Part shown: positions 9,402-18,848 of the stretch, one piece after another
Layout of the letters: every line of letters begins with the position of its first letter
Numbering within the stretch: the first letter of the stretch is position 1
Origin: a virus
Length of the DNA stretch: 64,000 bases
Virus record (IMG/VR): IMGVR_UViG_3300023119_000011
Coordinates: 40,859 to 104,858 of that record
Direction: 5' to 3' (one strand)
Notes under the pieces: generated by a model
What the model was told of the DNA's origin: nothing
The model's input: the letters and a program-made list of their open reading frames with translations, nothing else
The model's database searches: none
Position numbers and translations under genes: made by a program

Positions 9402-10421
9402 ATGCCTCATACGCTTAAAAATACTGGAAGAAAAGATGAACTCTTTTTCAATCGTAAAGTTGATGAAGCTTTACCTGAACATATAAAAGAGAATCATCCA
9501 AAAATTGTAAGCTTCTTAAATGAATATTATAATTTTTTAGATTCTGATGGTGCTAAAGCATTTCAATCTGATATTCATAATATTCTTTCATTTAGAGATG
9601 TAGAAGAAATACCAAATGATTTATTAAATTTATTGGTATATGAAATTGGATCTAAATTAGAAAATGTAGATAAATTTAATGATGAAAGATTTGCTTTAGG
9701 AAGACTTCCATATTTTTATAGAGATAAAGGAACATTAAAAGGTACTGAAGAATTTTTTAAATTATTTTTTGGAACTGAAGTTGAAGTTGAATATCCGAAG
9801 AAAGATATTTTTATTGTAGGTCAAGATGAAATTGGTCCTGATTATGAAAACTATATACAAAACTATGCAAGGTATCAAACATATTCTATTCTTTTAAAAA
9901 TTGGTTTATCAGTTTCTCAGTATAGATCTCTGTATAAAAAGTTTGCACATCCAGCTGGTTGGTATTTTGAAGGATTGGTTTCATTTGCAACTGAAGCTAA
10001 TTTAAATCTATTTGCACAAGAAGCTTTGCAAGATTCAATCTTTGTATCTTCAATTACTGAAGTTTATCAACCATTGTTCCACCAATCACGTTATACGGGT
10101 TCTGTATCAATTGGGCAGGATGATGTAAGTTATGCAGAATTTGGCGGTACTATAAAGGTAAGAGATGGCAGAATTACTAATCAACCAGATCAAAAAGATT
10201 CAAGTGAAGATCATTATATTATGACTATTATTGATAAATATCAGAATGTCACTGCTGAGGAATTGGCAAGACATTATGTGGTTGGAGAAATAGGTCATCC
10301 AAATTCAAGAACATTTGATGAAGACTCTTCAGCTGATCCAGTAATGAGCTTCGATAATGATAAAGAAACATTAGATGAAGATATGTTTACAAGATATGAC
10401 GAACAATATCACTATAGATGA
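9402..10421 (+). CDS. Conserved myovirus tail/baseplate protein
   Basis: This 339-residue protein contains a motif widespread in marine T4-like phages: HPKIVSFLNEYYNFLDSDG near residue 33, then LPYFYRDKGTLKGTEEFFKL and FFGTEVEVEYPKKDIF at about 100-135, and FAHPAGWYFEG near 185. These phages encode it beside gp6, where T4 has gp7. It may be the counterpart of the gp7 N-terminal region, but it is far shorter than T4 gp7 (1032 residues), so the gp7 link is inference. It starts directly at the gp6 stop. The C-terminus is acidic and ends DEQYHYR. Confidence 0.65.
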   Translation: MPHTLKNTGRKDELFFNRKVDEALPEHIKENHPKIVSFLNEYYNFLDSDGAKAFQSDIHNILSFRDVEEIPNDLLNLLVYEIGSKLENVDKFNDERFALGRLPYFYRDKGTLKGTEEFFKLFFGTEVEVEYPKKDIFIVGQDEIGPDYENYIQNYARYQTYSILLKIGLSVSQYRSLYKKFAHPAGWYFEGLVSFATEANLNLFAQEALQDSIFVSSITEVYQPLFHQSRYTGSVSIGQDDVSYAEFGGTIKVRDGRITNQPDQKDSSEDHYIMTIIDKYQNVTAEELARHYVVGEIGHPNSRTFDEDSSADPVMSFDNDKETLDEDMFTRYDEQYHYR

Positions 10422-10430
10422 TAATTTTTA

Positions 10431-10438
10431 TATAAATA
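10431..10438 (+). promoter_or_regulatory. T4-type late promoter (TATAAATA)
   Basis: An exact TATAAATA lies in the 41-base gap between two structural genes, 24 bases before the next ATG. An AAAGG ribosome site follows at 10452-10456. It probably adds late transcription of the gp9/10-type gene and gp8. Confidence 0.72.
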
Positions 10439-10462
10439 GAATTAAATTTTCAAAGGTTTAAC

Positions 10463-11506
10463 ATGGCAAAGCAAGCAATATCACTAGGCACTGTAGCCAA
10501 CGATGGAACAGGAGATACATTAAGATCTGCTGGTTCTAAAGTAAATGCTAATTTTGATGAGATTTATACACAATTTGGAGATGGTAATGCATTAACAACT
10601 GGTTTACAATTTTCATCTAATGGTATTATTTTTGAAGGTTCAGTACCAGATAATAATGAAACTACTCTTACTGTTGAAAATCCAACAGCCGATAGAATTG
10701 CAACGCTTCCTGATCATACAGGAGCTATATTAGTTGATAGCGCAATTCAAACTATTGCAAATAAAAGAATTGTTAGACCTGAAATAGATAGTGCTCAATT
10801 AAATGGTTTATTAATAAAAGATAGAGATTCTTCTCACGATTATAATATTATTTCTGGATCATTAACTTCAAATGTAAATGTTACTTTACCAAATATTAGT
10901 ACAGATGATCAATTTACATTTAATAATGCAACTCAGCAATTAAGTAATAAGACTTTATATAGACCTAGAGTTGAGCAAATGATTTCCGATAGTGTCGGTG
11001 AACCATTGCTTGAATTTTTAAGAGTAGGCACGGCTAGTCATATTAGATTTACAAATGCAGATAATCCAGTTATCGAAGCCCAAACTACTCTTACAAATGC
11101 TCATTTAAATATCGATGCGGCTGGAACTGGATCGGTGGAAATAAGTAAAGTGGCACATGCCACATTAGAAATTTCTACAGGTGGAGATACAGTAGGTGCA
11201 CCAGTAACTTCTGGTAACAATGCCAACTTCCAACCAAGCGGACATATACGAGGAGATAAAGCTACATCACTTTATATTCAACAACATAATGGAACAATAA
11301 ATGGTGAAACCAAAGTATATACTAATGGTGGATCAGGAAATATTGAAGTTGCGTTTCCAACCGCAAATAATTTTGCACAAGGTACTTCTCTCACCATTCA
11401 TCCAAATGGAGCAGCACAACTTATTTGGAGTGATGATAGATGGTTCATCATGGGTGGACTAGATAGTGACCATAATGGAAACAGATTATTGACTATTAAC
11501 GCATAG
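10463..11506 (+). CDS. gp9/gp10-type baseplate wedge or fibre-connector protein
   Basis: Residues 5-38 carry the signature shared by T4 gp9 and gp10 N-termini: ISLGTVANDGTGDTLRSAG followed by KVNANFDEIY and FGDG. In T4 gp10 the same region reads INIGNVVDDGTGDYLR with KINENFDELY. The remaining ~300 residues are beta-rich fibre sequence, including TIANKRIVRPEID and LSNKTLYRPRVE repeats, and end in a trimer-like C-terminus (SDDRWFIMGGLDSDHNGN). T4 gp9 has 288 residues and attaches long fibres, while gp10 has 602 and belongs to the wedge. The length here is nearer gp9. It sits behind its own late promoter and just before gp8. Confidence 0.72.
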   Translation: MAKQAISLGTVANDGTGDTLRSAGSKVNANFDEIYTQFGDGNALTTGLQFSSNGIIFEGSVPDNNETTLTVENPTADRIATLPDHTGAILVDSAIQTIANKRIVRPEIDSAQLNGLLIKDRDSSHDYNIISGSLTSNVNVTLPNISTDDQFTFNNATQQLSNKTLYRPRVEQMISDSVGEPLLEFLRVGTASHIRFTNADNPVIEAQTTLTNAHLNIDAAGTGSVEISKVAHATLEISTGGDTVGAPVTSGNNANFQPSGHIRGDKATSLYIQQHNGTINGETKVYTNGGSGNIEVAFPTANNFAQGTSLTIHPNGAAQLIWSDDRWFIMGGLDSDHNGNRLLTINA

Positions 11507-11515
11507 GATTAAAAA

Positions 11516-12973
11516 ATGCCAGCAGTATTAACAGATAAAATTAAAAGAAACATTTTGCAAGTAATGTACGATGAAGTGAATGACGTACTTGCAAATTACT
11601 TTATTTCTATTGGCCACGGTGAAGAATGGGTTACATCAGACGATACAGTTCCACCCAATACACCAATTAATTCTATTAAAGAAGAAAGAGATTTTAGACT
11701 AAGAGCGCAATCGGCAAAAAAAGTAGCAGATGTTTCTTTTGTAGTACCAAGATTTAATTGGACATCGGGTTCAATATATTCACAATATGATGATAATAGA
11801 AGTATTACGCCTGGTATTTCAGGTGCAGCAAATATATATCCGTATTATATTTTAACAGATGAAAATCAAGTTTATATTTGTTTGAAACAACCAAGAGATG
11901 CCAATGGTGTAGCTTTAAGATCTACAGTACAACCAACAGGAACTTCAAATAAACCAAAAAAAGAAACTGATGGATATGTATGGAAATTTTTATATGCTAT
12001 TGGTGGTGCAAAATCTTCAGCGTTTCTATCAGCAAACTTTATGCCTGTTGAATATGTTAAAACTGGACAAGCTGGATTAAACTCATTACAAGATCAACAA
12101 GCATTAATAAGAGATGCTGCTGTTCCAAAACAAGTTTTAGGTATTGAAATTATTGATCCTGGCGCAGGATATACTAGTGCTCCTACTGTTCAAATTATAG
12201 GAAATGGGGATAGTGTTGGTAGTAATCAATATACTCCTAAAGCTACAGCAACAGCAACAATTGATCCAAGTTCTGGTGGTTTCGTTACTAAAATTGAAAT
12301 TGATTCTAGTTCAAATATTGGTAGTGTTTCTGATAGTGTGTTAGAAGCTGGTCGTAATTATGATTATGCCGATGTAATTATTTCTGGTGGAGGTGCATCA
12401 AGAGATGCTACAGCTAGAGCAGTTCTTCATGGTAACGATTCAGGTGTAGGAGCAAATCCAGTATTTGATTTAAGATCTACATCACTAATGTTTAATGTTA
12501 AAATTGAAGGTGGAGAAGCTGGCGCAGATGGATTTAGAGATTTTATAGTTGATGATAGAGATTACCGTCAAGTTGGATTATTTAAAAATCTTAGAGATTT
12601 TGATGGAAATCTATATACAGAACTTAGTGGTAGAATGATGAAATCTTTTAGAGGTGTTAGAGCAGATGTCCAACAATTAAAAAATCTAACAGATCCAATT
12701 ATTACTCAGAGCACAGGATTTACTGCTATTGTTGCAGATGTTGATAGTGATACGTGTTATTATTATCAAACGGATTCGACTGGTTTTGTACCGATATCAA
12801 ATGTTCAAATTGAAAACAGTTCTCAGAATTTTAATAATATTAGTCCTACTCATCTAATTGATAGTTCAGACATTAATCCTTTTTCTGGAGATTTATTATA
12901 CGTAGAAAGTAGACCAGCAATTAAAAGACTTGATACTGAAACAAATGACATTAAAATCATCGTAAGTTTATAG
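11516..12973 (+). CDS. 8: gp8 baseplate wedge subunit
   Basis: The C-terminus SGDLLYVESRPAIKRLDTE aligns with T4 gp8 SGEMIYMENRPPIIMAMDQ, and the N-terminal part has VSFVVPRFNWTSG and ETDGYVWKFLYAI, matching T4 VIPRRDW and GDGYVWEYLFEI. At 485 residues it is longer than T4 gp8 (334). The extra length is a central beta-rich insertion at about 210-310 with GAGYTSAPTVQIIGNGD and a repeated GRNYDYADVIISGGGA-type strand, which looks like an added Ig-like or repeat domain. gp8 dimers lie on the wedge periphery. Confidence 0.9.
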   Translation: MPAVLTDKIKRNILQVMYDEVNDVLANYFISIGHGEEWVTSDDTVPPNTPINSIKEERDFRLRAQSAKKVADVSFVVPRFNWTSGSIYSQYDDNRSITPGISGAANIYPYYILTDENQVYICLKQPRDANGVALRSTVQPTGTSNKPKKETDGYVWKFLYAIGGAKSSAFLSANFMPVEYVKTGQAGLNSLQDQQALIRDAAVPKQVLGIEIIDPGAGYTSAPTVQIIGNGDSVGSNQYTPKATATATIDPSSGGFVTKIEIDSSSNIGSVSDSVLEAGRNYDYADVIISGGGASRDATARAVLHGNDSGVGANPVFDLRSTSLMFNVKIEGGEAGADGFRDFIVDDRDYRQVGLFKNLRDFDGNLYTELSGRMMKSFRGVRADVQQLKNLTDPIITQSTGFTAIVADVDSDTCYYYQTDSTGFVPISNVQIENSSQNFNNISPTHLIDSSDINPFSGDLLYVESRPAIKRLDTETNDIKIIVSL

Positions 12974-12981
12974 GATAGAAT

Positions 12982-15900
12982 ATGGCACAACTCGTAAATA
13001 AAAATACTTTTTCATCAACTTATCGAGATGATTTTGCTGATAGTGATGGATACTATCGAATTCTTTTTAATAGTGGAAAGAAACTTCAAGCTCGTGAATT
13101 AACACAAATGCAAACCATTATTCAAAAGCAAATTGAAAGAATGGGAAATAATTTATTTGCAGATAATAGTGTTATTAAACAAGCAGCAGCTCAAGTTGAT
13201 AATAATTACCAGTTTATTAGATTAAATACTACTAATGAACCAATTAGTGATCCTCAAAGTTTAGTTGGTGCAATATATACAGGAGTTACTTCTCAGGTTG
13301 TATTTAGAGTTGATGAGGTTGTAGAAGCTGGAGTTAATCCTGTAACTGATCCATTAACCTTATATGGAACATATACTTCAACAGAAAATTCATCGCTAGC
13401 AACTGATCAACAAGCAGTTGCTCAACCTAATGAAGTAATGCAAGGAACAAACTTACCAAATATTAGAGTCGAAAATTCTGCGCAATCTACAGGATTTGGT
13501 TCTAGATTTTTATCCGATGGAGGAATTTATTATTCCAAAGGATTCTTTATATTTGCAGATAAACAAGAAAAAATAATTTCTAAATATACAAATACTCCAA
13601 CGGTGGTAGTTGGTTTTAAAAGAATTGATGAAGTTGTAACAAGTGCAGATGATACTGCTTTATTTGATAATCAAGGGGCGTCACCTAATCTTACTGCTCC
13701 TGGTGCGGATAGATTTAGAATTAGATTAGAACTATCTCTTGAAAGTGAGATGGGCCCAACAGACACATTCATTAGAAAAGCAAAAGTTGTTAATGGAAAA
13801 ATCGTAGCAACTTCTCCAGTTGGAAATGAATATAACAAACCTAGAGAATTTGTAGCACAAAGAATAAAAGAAAATTCTGGAGACTATATTGTAAAACCAT
13901 TTAATTTAAGATACGCTGATGATTCAGATGATAATTTCTTACTAGCTCAAACTTCAAGTGGCGTTGCAGTAGTTAATGGTTATCGTGCTTCAGTGTATAC
14001 TTCTGATACTCCTCCAAGAGTACGTAAAGCAAGATCCACTGTTAATATTGCAGATCAATTCGTACCAATTTCATTTGGTAACTTTTTTGAATTAGATTCT
14101 GTTCCAGCACAAATGCCAGATATAACTAATTCAGTTGGATTTGAAAAACAAAATGTTAGAGATGGAGCAGATTATGGTGGAGCTACAATTGGAACATGCT
14201 TTGTAAGATTTATTCAAGAAGACGGAGCTGGATATAGGGCTTATATAACAAACTTAGTTCTTAATTCTGGATCTGGAATTGGCGACATAGGTAGTATTGG
14301 TACTGGTGCTAATGCATATTTTAATATTAATCAAAATTCAAGAGATAACGGACCATTTAATAATAGTGGAACTTTAAATAGTTTAATTTTTCCTCTTCCA
14401 AATAGAAGACCAGAAAATATTACGAATGCTGATATAACGGTTCAAAGGCAATTTAGATTTACACCAACTGGTTCTACATTTGATATTACAACTGATAATA
14501 GTACTGAAATATTTTTAAATGAAGGTGATTGGCTTATTACCGATTTAAATGGTGATATTCCTGGCGCAACAATTACATTACAAAACGTAGATAAGACAGC
14601 AAGAATTGGTGGGCTTTCAGCTGGAGTTTCTGTAGCTGTAACAGCATTTGTTAGAAAAAGTAATGAAACTTCTAGGTCTAAAACAAAAACTTCTGCTAAT
14701 AAAGTATTTAAAGTTATAACAGACGGTGTTACAAATCAGCAATTTATTAATTTACATAAACCAGATATTATTGAAGTTACTCATATTGAAGATCCAAATG
14801 ATAGTACACAGAGTTATTTAGGTAACTTTACCTTAGACGATGGTAGAAAAGATAATTTCTATGACAATGGTAGATTGTTTTTAACTGGAGCTCTTCCACC
14901 TAATGCAACCACTACTGGATTACGCATAAGATGGGATTATTTTCAACATGAACCAGGTAAAAGCTTTTTTAGTAAAAATTCATATGATGGTGAAGTTGAT
15001 TATAAAGACATTCCAACTCATACATTTCAAAATGGCGAGCAAATATTTTTAGCGGATGCTTTAGATTTTAGACCAACTGTTGATTCAGATGGTGATTTTG
15101 AAGTGGCTAATGGTGGATCTACAAACGAAATTCCCGATCCAGCCACTGTAATCGATTTAGATGTTTCTTATTATTTACCAAGAATTGATAAAGTTATAAT
15201 TGATCAAAATGGTAAGATTAGAGTTATTCCAGGTGCGTCCTCATTTGCACCAAGTCCTCCAGAAACACCTAAAGGTACTATGGAATTATTTAAAGTTAAA
15301 TATGATGCTAATACTCTCGACAATAATGATATAACTATTACTCGAATAGACCATAAAAGATATACTATGAGTCAAATTAATTTATTAGAAAAAAGACTTG
15401 GTCGATTAGAAGATGCAGTATCATTAAGTTTATTAGAAAATAAAGCAGCTGATATTGTTGAGTTTGATGCGAATGGAGATCCTAGATTAAAAAGTGGATT
15501 TATAGTTGATAACTTTACAAGTCATGCTTTAACTGATAAAAATAATTCAAATTTAAGATCATCTATGGATTTTTCTTCTGGATTACTATTTCCTCAAAAT
15601 ATCGAACGGGTTATTGATTTAGAATATGATTCAGATACTAATAATCCATCTCCTGCGCTAAATGTAGCATTAAGAGGAGGATTCATTGTACCTAGATATG
15701 ATACAGAATTATATATGGAAAATGAATACGCAAGTGATGCATTACAAGTAAATCCATTTCAAGTTAATAATTTCAATGGGACTATTCAGTTATCGCCATC
15801 TTCAGATAATTGGTATGAAACTCGTTTTCCTTTTGAGAAAGTAGTTAACTATCAAGGATCAGAAATTTTATCTGATGGTGCATATCAATGGAATAATCAT

Positions 15901-16962
15901 GAATGGAATTGGCTTGGAAAAGATTTAGAATCTCTTCAAACTGGTGATAAAACTAATACTACAGCATCTACTTCTGGAAGAACCACTACTACTTCTTGGA
16001 ATGTAGTGGAAAATATTTTTATTCAAGAAGACTTTGTTGAAAATAGATTAGTACGCACAGAATCAATTCCAAAAGTAAGAGCTAGACTAGTTAGGTTTAA
16101 AGCTACTGGATTAAGACCAAATGCTAAACACTATGCTTTCTTCGATAATGTTTCAGTGGATGCTTGGGTGAAAGAAGAAACATTTACAAGTACATGGCGT
16201 AATGATTTTGCTTATGATTCTGATTATGGTACAGAATACATTAATGCGACTGGACACCCTAGTGGAAGTCAACAATTAACTTCCGATGAGTTCGGAGTTA
16301 TTGAAGGATCATTCTTTATTCCAGCTACTTCAGCAATATCTTTCTTATGTGGAAATGTCAAGTTTGAATTAAAAGATGTAACTGGATCTGGAAATGAAAA
16401 CTATTTATCACGAGCAGTTACTAATTATACCGCTGAAGGCACATTAAAACTTTATGAAGAAGTATGGACATCTACAAGGTATATTGAAATTGAAGGTGAT
16501 CAATCTGTTTATACAGCCCCAGTAGTAACTAATAATTCTGGTGGAGGAGATGATGGATATAGTGGTGGTAATGATAATTTCAGTTCTCCGGGATTAGACG
16601 CATTTGGTGGACCAGGTCCAAATGTTGGAGATGCAAATTCATGTGGAGGTAATGACGTATGTGTAATTGCTACACATGCTACGCAAAATAATGTAGAAGG
16701 ATTTAGCTTAATGGATAAAGCTAAAGCTGAGATTTGGTGCGAAAAGAAATATCATGGAACATGGTATGGAGAAGCATTTAGACGCGGTTATAGGTACCTT
16801 GGAAATAGAGCGATTGAACGAGGTGAAGCGCATAAACATTATCAAGAGTTTAAAGACTTTGTAGCTTATGGTAGAGGTTTAAAGAAAGGGTTAAAACCTG
16901 CATTAAACTATTACTTTAGAACAGCGCAATTCTTTGCGATTGGTTTATTTACAAATGAATAG
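12982..16962 (+). CDS. Very large DUF4815-like tail/baseplate protein with C-terminal CVIATHA domain
   Basis: This 1326-residue protein begins in the manner of DUF4815 phage proteins: YYRILFNSGKKLQARELTQMQ near residue 23, followed by a TIIQKQIERMGNN segment. The body is beta-rich with a ring/fibre composition, including NGYRASVYTSDTPPRVRKAR and an EHEPGKSFF-like segment. The final ~110 residues are different: a Gly/Asp-rich linker, then CVIATHATQNN, WCEKKYHGTWYGEAFRRGYRY and a basic helical tail ending in FFAIGLFTNE. This resembles the small Cys-containing CFIAT-type C-terminal modules. It probably forms a peripheral baseplate or fibre-attachment structure. T4 has no clear equivalent. Confidence 0.68.
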   Translation: MAQLVNKNTFSSTYRDDFADSDGYYRILFNSGKKLQARELTQMQTIIQKQIERMGNNLFADNSVIKQAAAQVDNNYQFIRLNTTNEPISDPQSLVGAIYTGVTSQVVFRVDEVVEAGVNPVTDPLTLYGTYTSTENSSLATDQQAVAQPNEVMQGTNLPNIRVENSAQSTGFGSRFLSDGGIYYSKGFFIFADKQEKIISKYTNTPTVVVGFKRIDEVVTSADDTALFDNQGASPNLTAPGADRFRIRLELSLESEMGPTDTFIRKAKVVNGKIVATSPVGNEYNKPREFVAQRIKENSGDYIVKPFNLRYADDSDDNFLLAQTSSGVAVVNGYRASVYTSDTPPRVRKARSTVNIADQFVPISFGNFFELDSVPAQMPDITNSVGFEKQNVRDGADYGGATIGTCFVRFIQEDGAGYRAYITNLVLNSGSGIGDIGSIGTGANAYFNINQNSRDNGPFNNSGTLNSLIFPLPNRRPENITNADITVQRQFRFTPTGSTFDITTDNSTEIFLNEGDWLITDLNGDIPGATITLQNVDKTARIGGLSAGVSVAVTAFVRKSNETSRSKTKTSANKVFKVITDGVTNQQFINLHKPDIIEVTHIEDPNDSTQSYLGNFTLDDGRKDNFYDNGRLFLTGALPPNATTTGLRIRWDYFQHEPGKSFFSKNSYDGEVDYKDIPTHTFQNGEQIFLADALDFRPTVDSDGDFEVANGGSTNEIPDPATVIDLDVSYYLPRIDKVIIDQNGKIRVIPGASSFAPSPPETPKGTMELFKVKYDANTLDNNDITITRIDHKRYTMSQINLLEKRLGRLEDAVSLSLLENKAADIVEFDANGDPRLKSGFIVDNFTSHALTDKNNSNLRSSMDFSSGLLFPQNIERVIDLEYDSDTNNPSPALNVALRGGFIVPRYDTELYMENEYASDALQVNPFQVNNFNGTIQLSPSSDNWYETRFPFEKVVNYQGSEILSDGAYQWNNHEWNWLGKDLESLQTGDKTNTTASTSGRTTTTSWNVVENIFIQEDFVENRLVRTESIPKVRARLVRFKATGLRPNAKHYAFFDNVSVDAWVKEETFTSTWRNDFAYDSDYGTEYINATGHPSGSQQLTSDEFGVIEGSFFIPATSAISFLCGNVKFELKDVTGSGNENYLSRAVTNYTAEGTLKLYEEVWTSTRYIEIEGDQSVYTAPVVTNNSGGGDDGYSGGNDNFSSPGLDAFGGPGPNVGDANSCGGNDVCVIATHATQNNVEGFSLMDKAKAEIWCEKKYHGTWYGEAFRRGYRYLGNRAIERGEAHKHYQEFKDFVAYGRGLKKGLKPALNYYFRTAQFFAIGLFTNE

Positions 16963-16970
16963 GAGCAAAA

Positions 16971-18620
16971 ATGCCTGAAGTAAGTAGACAAAATACGAGC
17001 AGAATAGCTCAATCATTTTATGTAGATAAAAATAGTGGCATATTTATTACTGATATTGGATTATTTTTCAAGTCTGCACCTGACACAACGGGTCAACCGG
17101 TATATGTAACCATTAGAGCTCTTGAAGGTGGGGTTCCTCATGGATACGTATATATTGCTAAAGCTGAGCAAAGTTATTCAAATATAAGTGCTTCTATTCC
17201 TAATCCTAATGCCACGAATGAAATAAAATTTACATTTGCGCATCCAGTTTATTTAGAGCCTTTTAAATATTATGCCTTTACAGTTGAAACTGGAAGTTCT
17301 GAATATGAATTATACTATGCAGAAATTTATGACCATGTTCTTAATTCTACTGAAAAATTGGTTGATAAAAATCCAGTAAGTGGATCTATTTTTTATTCTC
17401 AAAATGGTGTGACTTGGTCTGAAAATCAAAACCAAGATTTAAAATTCAAAATATATAAAGCTAATTGGGCAGCTTATTGGTCAGGGACACGAGCAAATGT
17501 ATCTCTTCAAAATAAAGCCATATCTCAAGAAATTCTTCCTAATAACCCAATAACTACTGACGGTGCTACTACTGATATTATCATATCGCATAAACATCAT
17601 GGATTCCAAGAAGGTGATAAGGTAAATATTTCTGGAGTAACATCAAATTCTGGATATATTGGAGGAATTCATATTAATAATATTAATGGACTTAGAACAA
17701 TAAAATCCGGATCAGGCAACGTTGCTTCTCGTGATTGGCAAGGATATATTTTAGAAACTGGAAGTGGTACTGCAAACACAACTTTGACAAATGAAATTGG
17801 GGGCGGGGCTAATGTTAAGGCTGATAGAAATTTTTTATATAGTACATTTGTTCCAAGTGTTAGTGTTTTAAAAACTCATAATACTGCCAGTTTTTATGGC
17901 GTAAAAACTATGGCTGCAGGAAAAAATCCATATAATTCTGAAGCTGGTGCATACGTAAGAGACACTGCATACTCTCAAGTTATGCCAAATAAAACTATGT
18001 TTATGTTTAATAATCCAGGATTAATTGCTAGCACTGAAATGGAAGGTGATAATCCTGGTACTTCAATTCCAAATAATAAATCTTTTGATTTGAGAATAAC
18101 ACTTTCTTCTGAAGATCCAGCTAATGTTATGCCTTTTGTTGATTTAGAAAGAGCTAGCATTGCTACAATGTATGCAGCAGTTGATAATCCAAGTTTAACT
18201 GTTAATAGTAGCAGTGGTCAAAATATGGTAATAAATCCGATTGCTGAAACTTTACCAGAAGGTGGAACAACATTAGCTAAACACATTACTAAAATATTTC
18301 CACTTGAATCAAGCGCTATAGGACTTAGAGTAGCAGTTGCCGGAAACGTATTATCTGGTGGAAGTTTTGATCTTTATTATAGAGTTGCTGAACTTGATAC
18401 AAATATATCTACTCAAGCATGGGTATTGATTGCACCATCAAATAATCCAACAACTTCTGAAAAAAGAGGAGTGTTTAAAGATTATGAATATTTGATTGGT
18501 GGTCAATCTGGGTTTACTACACCATTTCAACAGTTTCAATTTAAAATTACAATGAAAGCAAATAATGCAATTAAAGCGCCTATTTTAAGGGAGTTCAGAG
18601 CAATAGCACTGAGTACATAA
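16971..18620 (+). CDS. Tail/baseplate structural protein, partner of the DUF4815-like protein
   Basis: This 549-residue protein starts with RIAQSFYVDKNSGIFITDIG and LFFKSAPDTTGQPVYVTIRA, the pattern that in single-chain DUF4815 proteins forms a later domain (AQTF-x-V, G-x-FLT, D-x-FF). It therefore looks like the continuation of the preceding protein encoded as a separate gene. The rest is a beta-sandwich-rich body with DLKFKIYKANW at about 155 and a C-terminal FQFKITMKANN before the end. Eight bases separate it from the upstream gene, and an AGGAGCAAAA ribosome site overlaps that stop. Confidence 0.65.
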   Translation: MPEVSRQNTSRIAQSFYVDKNSGIFITDIGLFFKSAPDTTGQPVYVTIRALEGGVPHGYVYIAKAEQSYSNISASIPNPNATNEIKFTFAHPVYLEPFKYYAFTVETGSSEYELYYAEIYDHVLNSTEKLVDKNPVSGSIFYSQNGVTWSENQNQDLKFKIYKANWAAYWSGTRANVSLQNKAISQEILPNNPITTDGATTDIIISHKHHGFQEGDKVNISGVTSNSGYIGGIHINNINGLRTIKSGSGNVASRDWQGYILETGSGTANTTLTNEIGGGANVKADRNFLYSTFVPSVSVLKTHNTASFYGVKTMAAGKNPYNSEAGAYVRDTAYSQVMPNKTMFMFNNPGLIASTEMEGDNPGTSIPNNKSFDLRITLSSEDPANVMPFVDLERASIATMYAAVDNPSLTVNSSSGQNMVINPIAETLPEGGTTLAKHITKIFPLESSAIGLRVAVAGNVLSGGSFDLYYRVAELDTNISTQAWVLIAPSNNPTTSEKRGVFKDYEYLIGGQSGFTTPFQQFQFKITMKANNAIKAPILREFRAIALST

Positions 18621-18623
18621 TTT

Positions 18624-18836
18624 ATGATTGACAATAAAAGACAAGTAGCTGGCAGGCCTGGTCTAGTAAAAAATGAAAATACCGGTGTGTTTAACTATAT
18701 AAATAGCAATGAAACAATTGAAAACATTCGAAAAGCAAAACAGAAAAAACTTGATCAGGAAAAAGATATTGAAAGCTTAAAAGAAGAAGTAACGGAGATA
18801 AAAGATATGCTCCAAAAAATTATGCAAAAACTATAG
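18624..18836 (+). CDS. Small coiled-coil phage protein
   Basis: This 70-residue, highly charged protein has an N-terminal NKRQVAGRPGLVKNENTG segment and a C-terminal amphipathic helix from about residue 35 (Lys/Glu/Leu heptads, ending EIKDMLQKIMQKL). It starts three bases after the upstream stop and precedes the fibre gene. Similar small proteins ending in a short coiled coil sit at this place in other marine T4-like phages. I cannot assign a function, but a chaperone or connector role for the fibre is possible. The 5' half contains a TATAAATA octamer (18698-18705). Confidence 0.6.
   Translation: MIDNKRQVAGRPGLVKNENTGVFNYINSNETIENIRKAKQKKLDQEKDIESLKEEVTEIKDMLQKIMQKL
18698..18705 (+). promoter_or_regulatory. 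Possible intragenic late promoter (TATAAATA)
   Basis: An exact TATAAATA lies within the small coiled-coil gene, 144 bases before the fibre gene. Its distance from the next start is longer than for the intergenic copies, and the octamer can arise by chance in AT-rich coding DNA (it encodes part of the NYINSN segment). It is listed as a candidate only. Confidence 0.3.
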
Positions 18837-18848
18837 GTAAGAAAAAAG

